DNA of 64,000 nt from Nocardioides rubriscoriae. GTDB taxonomy: Bacteria; Actinomycetota; Actinomycetes; Propionibacteriales; Nocardioidaceae. The DNA is taken from assembly GCF_008087085.1 (NCBI RefSeq), contig NZ_VIYJ01000010.1, positions 62,001 to 126,000 on the forward strand, written 5' to 3'. The notes under the pieces were generated by a model, which ran no database searches, was not told the DNA's origin, and was given only the letters and a program-made list of their open reading frames with translations. The position numbers were made by a program, and so were the translations under genes. This document shows positions 58,342 through 64,000 of this stretch, piece after piece (the stretch's first letter is position 1; each line of letters begins with the position of its first letter).

Positions 58342-59382
58342 GTGTCCGACGAGACCGCCGTGCTCGACCCTGTCGATCTCCCGACGGACCCGGCACCCGA
58401 CACCCCGCGCCAGGTCGTGCGCAGGCGGTCGCTGCAGGACCTGCTCTTCGTCCACAGCGTGCGCGGTGCCGGGTTGCTGGTGCTGGTCGTCACCGGCTCG
58501 ATCGGGGTCTTCCTCGGCATCTCGTCGGTGCCGACGCTGCAGCACTACGGGCTGTCGTACTTCACGGAGTTCCGGTGGATCCCCAGCCAGGACGTCATCG
58601 GCATCAGCGGCGCCCTGATCGGCACCGTCGAGGTCGCCCTGCTGGCGCTGTGCTTCGCGATCCCGTTGTCACTGCTGACGGCGCTGTTCATCACCGACTG
58701 GGCGCCGGCCCGGCTCCGGCCGACCCTGGTGCTGCTGGTCGACATGATGGCGGCGGTGCCCGGCATCATCTTCGGGCTGTGGGTGCTGTTCCTGATCCAG
58801 CCGCACGCCGCGCACGTCGCCCACTGGCTCAGCACGTACTTCGGCTGGATCCCGTTCTTCCACGTGCGCACCGACGTCGACTACCCGATCTGGAACCAGC
58901 TGCCGGGCTACCCGTCCTACGCCGGCTCCGCGTTCATCGCCGCGATCGCGGTCACGATGATGATCTTCCCGATGGCCACCTCGGTGATGCGCGAGGTGTT
59001 CGGCCAGGCCCCGGTGGGGGAGAAGGAGGCGGCCCTGGCCCTCGGCGCCACGCGCTGGGCGATGGTCCGCACCGTGGTGCTGCCCTTCGGCAGGAGCGGC
59101 GTCATCGGCGGCACCATGCTCGCCCTGGGTCGCGCGCTCGGCGAGACCATCTCGGTGGTGCTGGTCCTCCAGCTCAGCTTCGAGCGCAAGCCCTACGTGC
59201 TCGAGAACGGCAACGCCACCATCTCGGCGACCATCGCGGCGTTCTTCAAGGAGGCCGACGCGGCCCAGCTCTCCGCGCTCCTCACCGCCGGGTTCGTCCT
59301 GTTCGGCATGACCCTGCTCGTCAACAGCATCGCGGCCGGCATCGTGTCGCGCTCACGCGGATCGGACGTGACCGACCTGTGA
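58342..59382 (+). CDS. pstC: Phosphate ABC transporter permease PstC
   Basis: 346 residues, six membrane helices (first GAGLLVLVVTGSIGVFLGI). Permease EAA loop EKEAALALGATRWAMVRTVVLP and GRALGETISVVLVL are diagnostic of PstC/PstA. Forms the transmembrane channel of the high-affinity phosphate importer with PstA. GTG start with GAGGAGGA eight bases upstream. First gene of an operon with order C-A-S, whereas the usual order is S-C-A-B; pstB is not seen before the window ends. Confidence 0.95.
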   Translation: MSDETAVLDPVDLPTDPAPDTPRQVVRRRSLQDLLFVHSVRGAGLLVLVVTGSIGVFLGISSVPTLQHYGLSYFTEFRWIPSQDVIGISGALIGTVEVALLALCFAIPLSLLTALFITDWAPARLRPTLVLLVDMMAAVPGIIFGLWVLFLIQPHAAHVAHWLSTYFGWIPFFHVRTDVDYPIWNQLPGYPSYAGSAFIAAIAVTMMIFPMATSVMREVFGQAPVGEKEAALALGATRWAMVRTVVLPFGRSGVIGGTMLALGRALGETISVVLVLQLSFERKPYVLENGNATISATIAAFFKEADAAQLSALLTAGFVLFGMTLLVNSIAAGIVSRSRGSDVTDL

Positions 59383-60497
59383 CCGCCACCCTTCCCGAGC
59401 GCCAGCGCCGCCGGGCCGACCTGCGTCGCGTCGGCGGCCCGGTCCCGCCCGTCGAGCCCGAGGTCGTGCGGCCCACCGGCGCGCGCACCCGCGAGGACGT
59501 CTACACGCTCGCCGGTGCCGCCGCGGCCTCGCTGGCCACGACCTGGATCTTCTACGCCCAGGTCTTCCCCTTCTCCGGCGCGATCGGCTTCACCGTCTGC
59601 TGGTACGCCGTGTTCGTCGGCTACTACGCCCTGCTCACCAGCCTGGCCCACCCGCGACCGGTGGTGGTCGACCGTGTCGTCGCCACCGCCGTGATCGGCG
59701 CGCCCACGCTGGTGGGGGTCGCGCTGGCCAGCGTCGTGGTGATGACGCTGCTCAAGGGGCTGCCGGCGCTGACCCACCTGACCTTCTTCACCCAGGACAT
59801 GTCCGGGGTGCAGCCCGACGCCGACTTCGACTCGGGCGGCATCGTGCACGCCATCATCGGCACGCTGATCGAGGTCGCGATCGCGATCGGCATCGCGCTG
59901 CCCCTCGGGGTCGCCACCGCGGTCTACATGTCCGAGGTCGGCGGGCGCACGGCCCGCCTGGTCCGCACGGTCGTCGAGGCGATGACGGCACTGCCGTCGA
60001 TCGTCGCGGGCCTGTTCATCTACACGATCTTCCTGGTGAGGTTCGGCTTCCCGGCCAGCGGTCTCGTCGCCGGGCTCGCCCTGGCGGTGATGGCGCTGCC
60101 GATCATGGCGCGCGCCGCCTACGTCGTGCTCGGGGTGGTGCCCGGCGGGCTGCGCGAGGCGTCGTACGCCCTGGGCGCGACGCAGTGGCAGACGGTCTGG
60201 CGGGTCGTGCTGCCCACCGCACGGCCCGGCCTGGCCACGGCGCTCATCCTCGGCATCGCCCGCGCGGTCGGCGAGACGGCGCCGGTCCTGCTGACCTCGG
60301 GCGCCTCGACGTTCACCAACGTCAACCCGTTCAAGGACCCGATGAACTCGTTGCCGCTGTTCATCTACACCGCGATCACCTCGGGCGTGCCGCAGCAGGC
60401 GGGCCGTGCCTACGGCGCCGCGGCGGTGCTGCTCGTCCTGGTCCTCACCCTGTTCGTCGTCGCCCGGCTCGTCGCCGGCGGAAGGAAGAGCCGATGA
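59379..60497 (+). CDS. pstA: Phosphate ABC transporter permease PstA
   Basis: 372 residues, longer than typical PstA (about 300) because of an N-terminal extension of about 60 residues rich in Arg/Pro and an extra pair of hydrophobic segments (YTLAGAAAASLATTWIFYAQVF; AIGFTVCWYAVFVGYYALL). Core: LREASYALGATQWQTVWRVVLPTARPG loop and RAVGETAPVLL. GTGA overlap with pstC and ATGA overlap with pstS couple the three. Confidence 0.94.
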   Translation: MTATLPERQRRRADLRRVGGPVPPVEPEVVRPTGARTREDVYTLAGAAAASLATTWIFYAQVFPFSGAIGFTVCWYAVFVGYYALLTSLAHPRPVVVDRVVATAVIGAPTLVGVALASVVVMTLLKGLPALTHLTFFTQDMSGVQPDADFDSGGIVHAIIGTLIEVAIAIGIALPLGVATAVYMSEVGGRTARLVRTVVEAMTALPSIVAGLFIYTIFLVRFGFPASGLVAGLALAVMALPIMARAAYVVLGVVPGGLREASYALGATQWQTVWRVVLPTARPGLATALILGIARAVGETAPVLLTSGASTFTNVNPFKDPMNSLPLFIYTAITSGVPQQAGRAYGAAAVLLVLVLTLFVVARLVAGGRKSR

Positions 60498-62254
60498 CCC
60501 GCTCCCGGACCCGGGCCGCCCGGGCCCTGCTCCTGCTGCTCGTGAGCCTGGGAGTCCTCGCCGGCCCCGGTGCGGCCGGCACCGTCGCGAGCCCCCGGGC
60601 CGAGGTCGCCCAGCGGGCGGCGTACGAGCTGATCAAGGGGTCGGGGTCGTCGTGGGCCGGCAACGCGCTCGCGCAGTGGGTCCCGTCGGTCGACGACAAG
60701 GGCATCAAGGTCGTCTACACGCCCAACGGGGCGGCCCAGGGTCGCAAGGACTACGCCAACAAGGCCTCCGACTTCGCGGTGACCGACTCGCCGTACCGCG
60801 GCAAGGACCCCTCGACCGGGGCGATCGACTCGCCACTGGGCCGTTCGTTCGCCTACCTGCCGGTCGTCTCGGGTGGGACGTCGTTCCCCTACAACCTGGT
60901 CGTCGGCGGGCAGCGGGTGCGCAACCTGCGGCTGTCGGGCGAGACGATCGCCAAGATCTTCACCAACAAGATCACCAACTGGAACGACCCGGCGATCACC
61001 GCCGACAACAACGGCCGCGCCCTGCCGTCGATCCCGGTGATCCCGGTGGTCCGCGCCGACGGTGCCGGTGTCAGCAACCAGTTCACGACCTGGATGGTCA
61101 GCCAGTACCCCGACCTGTGGCGCGAGTGCAACGGCGGCCGCTCGACCCCGACCGACTACTACCCGGTCAACTGCGGGGAGACCCGCGGGCCGATGCGCGG
61201 GCAGGCCGGCTCCGACGGCGTCATGAATTTCGTCAAGGGTGACGGCGCCAACGGCGCGATCGCGATGGAGGAGTACTCCTACCCGCTGCTCGCCGACTTC
61301 CCCGTCGCCAAGATGCTCAACGAGGCCGGCTTCTACACGCTGCCGACGCAGTACAACGTGGCCGTGGCGCTGACGAAGGCCGAGATCAACGACGACCCGC
61401 AGGACCCGGACTACCTGACCCAGAAGCTCGACAAGGTCTACACCAACCCCGACCAGCGCACCTACCCGCTGTCGTCCTACGTCTACGCGATCATCCCGAC
61501 CGCCGCCAACGACTCGACGATGACGACCAAGAAGCGCCAGTCGCTGGTCGACTTCCTCAAGTACTCCATCTGCGAGGGCCAGTCGACCGTCGGCAAGATC
61601 GGCTACTCGCCGCTGCCGGTCAACCTGGTGCAGGCCAGCTTCACCCAGGTCAACAAGCTCAAGACCGCCGACCCCGGGGTGCAGTTCGACGCCTCGATCA
61701 TCCAGAACGTCAAGAACTGCTTCAACCCGACGTTCGTGCCCGGCAAGCCCCAGGTCAACCACCTGGCCCAGATCGCGCCGCTGCCCGCGTCGTGCGACAA
61801 GGTCGGTGCGGGTCCCTGCGCCGACGGTGTCGGTGCGTTCAACGATGACCCCGACGAGAACGGCCAGGTCCCCGACGACGCCAACAGCGGTGGCGCCGGC
61901 GGCGGTGCGGGCGGCGGTGGCGTGGGCGCCGGCGGTGGTTCGGGCGCCGGCTCCGGCGGGCCGGCCCCGGTCGCCGGCGGCGCCACCGGTGGCGGTGCCG
62001 GTGTGCCGGCGGTCGACACCAACGGCGACGGCGTGCCCGACGCCCCGGCGCCGGGCTCGGGTGCGGTCGCAGGCAGTGGCGCGGTCGTCGACGGTGCGGT
62101 CGCGGGCTCCCCGGTCGTGGCCACCACGCTCGACCCCGACGCCGATGCCGGCTCCTCCACGATGCTGCTGGTCCTCGTGGCCGGGCTGTTCCTCATCGCC
62201 CTCGTCGTCCCGACCGTCGTCGGACGGGCCTCGCGTCGTGGCGGTGCGGCGTGA
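60494..62254 (+). CDS. pstS: PstS-type phosphate-binding protein with C-terminal membrane anchor
   Basis: 586 residues. Sec signal (ARALLLLLVSLGVLAGPGAAG) without a lipobox Cys. Binding domain about 45-440: KGSGSSWAGNALAQWV, KASDFAVTDSPYRG, FAYLPVVSGGTSFPYNLV, TNKITNWNDPAI, VRADGAGVSNQFTTW, GANGAIAMEEYSYP, features of PstS phosphate-binding proteins. Then a long Gly/Ala/Pro linker with DTNGDGVPDAP (a Ca-binding-like DxNxDG motif) and a C-terminal helix STMLLVLVAGLFLIALVVPTVV with RASRRGG. It is therefore anchored by its tail rather than by lipid, an unusual layout for PstS. Confidence 0.9.
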   Translation: MTRSRTRAARALLLLLVSLGVLAGPGAAGTVASPRAEVAQRAAYELIKGSGSSWAGNALAQWVPSVDDKGIKVVYTPNGAAQGRKDYANKASDFAVTDSPYRGKDPSTGAIDSPLGRSFAYLPVVSGGTSFPYNLVVGGQRVRNLRLSGETIAKIFTNKITNWNDPAITADNNGRALPSIPVIPVVRADGAGVSNQFTTWMVSQYPDLWRECNGGRSTPTDYYPVNCGETRGPMRGQAGSDGVMNFVKGDGANGAIAMEEYSYPLLADFPVAKMLNEAGFYTLPTQYNVAVALTKAEINDDPQDPDYLTQKLDKVYTNPDQRTYPLSSYVYAIIPTAANDSTMTTKKRQSLVDFLKYSICEGQSTVGKIGYSPLPVNLVQASFTQVNKLKTADPGVQFDASIIQNVKNCFNPTFVPGKPQVNHLAQIAPLPASCDKVGAGPCADGVGAFNDDPDENGQVPDDANSGGAGGGAGGGGVGAGGGSGAGSGGPAPVAGGATGGGAGVPAVDTNGDGVPDAPAPGSGAVAGSGAVVDGAVAGSPVVATTLDPDADAGSSTMLLVLVAGLFLIALVVPTVVGRASRRGGAA

Positions 62255-64000
62255 GGGTCGCCCACCGCCGACGTGCCTCGCACGTCCTGCTCGCCCTGTC
62301 GTTCGTCCTCGCGGGCGTGGCCGTGCTGGCGCCCGCCCTCCAGGGCGGGGCCCAGGCGGCCGAGGAGGGCTCGGTCACCCGCTCGGTCACCGCGACGCGG
62401 TCGTTCACCGACGCCGACGGCAACACCACCGAGGTGTCGAGCAACACCGTCACGCTCACGGTCTCGCAGACGGCCAACCTGCGCGGACGCCAGGAGGTCC
62501 ACGTGTCCTGGCGGGGCGCGGTCCCGACCGGCGGCATCGTCAACGACCCGCACTCCTCCGACGGCCGCAACCAGGAGTACCCCTTCGTGCTCCTGCAGTG
62601 CCGCGGCGTCGACAGCGCGGGGGCGGTGCCCGCGGGCCAGGTCCGGCTCTCGCCGGAGACCTGCTGGACCCAGACCACCCCGGAGCGCTACCTCGCGGCC
62701 GGCACCCCCACACCCGCCTGGCGCTTCGACTCCTTCGCCACGCCCGCCGACCGCGCCGCGGTGGTCGGGGCGCCGGCCGAGCTGCCCGCCGCCTGCCGCG
62801 GCAGTGAGCCCTCCGCGGCCCGCTGGCTCCCGATCCGTTCGCTGAGCGGCGAGGTCTACTACGGCGGCCCCGACCCCGAGGGCGGCTGCGTCTCGCTGGC
62901 CCCCGAGACCGACAACGCCGAGGCCGGCGCACTGCCCGCGAACACGACGTACGGCGTCACCGGCACCGACGGCACGGGGGAGACCGACTTCTCCGTGTGG
63001 ACCGCGGCCGAGAACGGCACGCTCGGCTGCACGGTCTCGGTGTCGTGCGCCCTGGTGGCGGTACCGATCGTCGGCCTGAGCTGCGACGCGTACGGGACCG
63101 CGCTGCCGGCCGGGCAGCCCCAGACCACCCGCACCGGCGTACCCCTGAGCGAGAGCCAGAAGGCCGCCGCCGACGCGTCCTGCCGACGCACCGGCGCCTA
63201 CCAGCCGGGCGAGCCCCGGACGAGCACGACCTCCGACCAGGCCGTGCGCGGCCAGCTGTGGTGGTCGGCGTCCAACTGGCGCAACCGGATCACGGTGCCG
63301 CTGCAGTTCGCCGCGACCGGCACGGTGTGCGACGCCAACACGACCGAGGCGCCGGTCGAGATCCTCGGCTCGGTCGTGCTCAACGAGCTCACCGCCTCGT
63401 GGCGGCCCACGTTCTGCACCCGCGACGACCTGTTCTCCTTCACCCACATCCAGCAGTCCGACGCCCTGGCCCGCACGCTGGTGGAGAGCGGTGAGCTCGA
63501 CGGCATCTTCAGCACCATCACCCCGGCTGACGGCTACACGCGCCCGGTGGTGCAGGCGCCGACCGCGTTCGGCGGGTTCGCGATCGCGTTCAACATCGAC
63601 GACACCTCGCAACGTCGGCGTACCCAGCTCAAGCTCGACGCCCGGCTGGTCGCCAAGCTGCTCACGAGCTCCTACCCGGCGATGGCGGTCGTGCGCGACA
63701 ACCACCCCAGCATCGGGGGCAACCCGCTCAACATCACCTTCGACCCCGAGTTCCAGGCGCTCAACCCGGGCCTCCCGGTGACCAGCAACGTGGAGGCGGC
63801 GGCCGCGCTGCAGATCTTCTCCTCCAACTCCGACCTGCTCCACGCCCTGACCTCGTGGATCGACGCCGACCCCGAGGCCCGGGCCTGGCTCGACGGCTAC
63901 GCCGACCCGTGGGGGATGACGGTCAACGAGGCCTACCGCCGCATCGACCTCCCGGTCGACTCCTGGCCGCTGCGCGACTCGTGGCTGGCGCCGGACTTCT
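62251..64000 (+). CDS. Large exported protein with PBP-like domain, pst-operon partner (3' partial)
   Basis: At least 583 residues, still open at the window end. GTG start in a GTGA overlap with pstS. Signal peptide (SHVLLALSFVLAGVAVLAPALQGGAQAA), then a Cys-containing beta-rich region (about 45-300: VTRSVTATRSFTDADGNTTEV; EVHVSWRGAVPTGGIV), then from about residue 390 a segment like a periplasmic-binding-protein domain (TLVESGELDGIFSTITPADG, VVQAPTAFGGFAIAFNID, LDARLVAKLLTSSYPAM, NPLNITFDPEFQALNPGLP) that resembles PstS-type folds. A second phosphate-sensing or capture subunit is suggested; I do not recognise a named family. Confidence 0.8.
   Translation, partial: MRVAHRRRASHVLLALSFVLAGVAVLAPALQGGAQAAEEGSVTRSVTATRSFTDADGNTTEVSSNTVTLTVSQTANLRGRQEVHVSWRGAVPTGGIVNDPHSSDGRNQEYPFVLLQCRGVDSAGAVPAGQVRLSPETCWTQTTPERYLAAGTPTPAWRFDSFATPADRAAVVGAPAELPAACRGSEPSAARWLPIRSLSGEVYYGGPDPEGGCVSLAPETDNAEAGALPANTTYGVTGTDGTGETDFSVWTAAENGTLGCTVSVSCALVAVPIVGLSCDAYGTALPAGQPQTTRTGVPLSESQKAAADASCRRTGAYQPGEPRTSTTSDQAVRGQLWWSASNWRNRITVPLQFAATGTVCDANTTEAPVEILGSVVLNELTASWRPTFCTRDDLFSFTHIQQSDALARTLVESGELDGIFSTITPADGYTRPVVQAPTAFGGFAIAFNIDDTSQRRRTQLKLDARLVAKLLTSSYPAMAVVRDNHPSIGGNPLNITFDPEFQALNPGLPVTSNVEAAAALQIFSSNSDLLHALTSWIDADPEARAWLDGYADPWGMTVNEAYRRIDLPVDSWPLRDSWLAPDF

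Noticed and set aside
1..64000. tRNA, rRNA, riboswitch or prophage/IS genes
   Set aside because: No cloverleaf with conserved T-loop, no rRNA motif, no recognisable riboswitch core, transposase or integrase was found by reading; a covariance-model scan would be needed to exclude small RNAs.

Overview
The window is chromosomal DNA from a very GC-rich actinobacterium. Gene content and style (coproporphyrin-type haem genes hemE, hemY and hemQ, DUF3000 beside an RNase D-like protein, a DesA3-type desaturase pair, LigC-type ligase, many GTG starts, ATGA/GTGA overlaps and many leaderless promoters) point to the Nocardioidaceae, probably Nocardioides or a close relative. That placement is inferred from style and content, not from a database search. 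No rRNA, tRNA, CRISPR array, insertion sequence or prophage was seen.

Layout. 1-3.6 kb: end of a sugar ABC importer operon with a GH42 beta-galactosidase. 3.6-7.6 kb: OmpR-type two-component system, AraC regulator, VOC protein, proline-rich membrane protein. 7.6-9.2 kb: flavoprotein of the 3-ketosteroid dehydrogenase type with a KstR-like operator in its promoter. 9.3-11.6 kb: zinc-ribbon membrane protein and SPFH protein resembling Bacillus YdjG/YdjI. 11.7-16.2 kb: HrpA helicase carrying a palindromic insertion, plus a hypothetical gene. 16.3-18.6 kb: a small locus of two related secreted proteins around a GntR/UTRA regulator, with twin operators. 19-24.8 kb: orphan solute-binding lipoprotein, RNase D, DUF3000, hemE, carboxylesterase. 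25-32.8 kb: DUF4349 lipoprotein, NYN protein, SsuD/FMN-reductase/flavin-reductase operon, PPOX protein, TetR, PhoD, cupin. 32.9-37.9 kb: TPR protein, hemY, hemQ, lipoprotein. 38-43.9 kb: MsrB, lytic transglycosylase, LigD-type polymerase domain, ferredoxin reductase plus desaturase.

43.9-56.4 kb is a surface-glycan region: three P-loop sulfotransferases, a PHM-like copper monooxygenase lipoprotein, a GT61 glycosyltransferase, and a four-gene operon made of two copies of a module (small protein of unknown function + glycosyltransferase-4/Stealth phosphotransferase fusion). 56.4-58.1 kb holds an ATP-dependent DNA ligase and partner. 58.2-64 kb is a phosphate-uptake operon (pstC-pstA-pstS and a large secreted protein running off the window) whose PstS looks C-terminally membrane-anchored rather than lipidated.

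The strongest non-gene signals are: a recurrent -10-like hexamer exactly 6 nt before the start codon of at least seventeen genes (leaderless transcription); operators placed between -35 and -10 (KstR-like, GntR-like); a 53-bp palindrome inside hrpA; bipartite inverted repeats with variable inner hairpins; and a perfectly symmetric divergent promoter.
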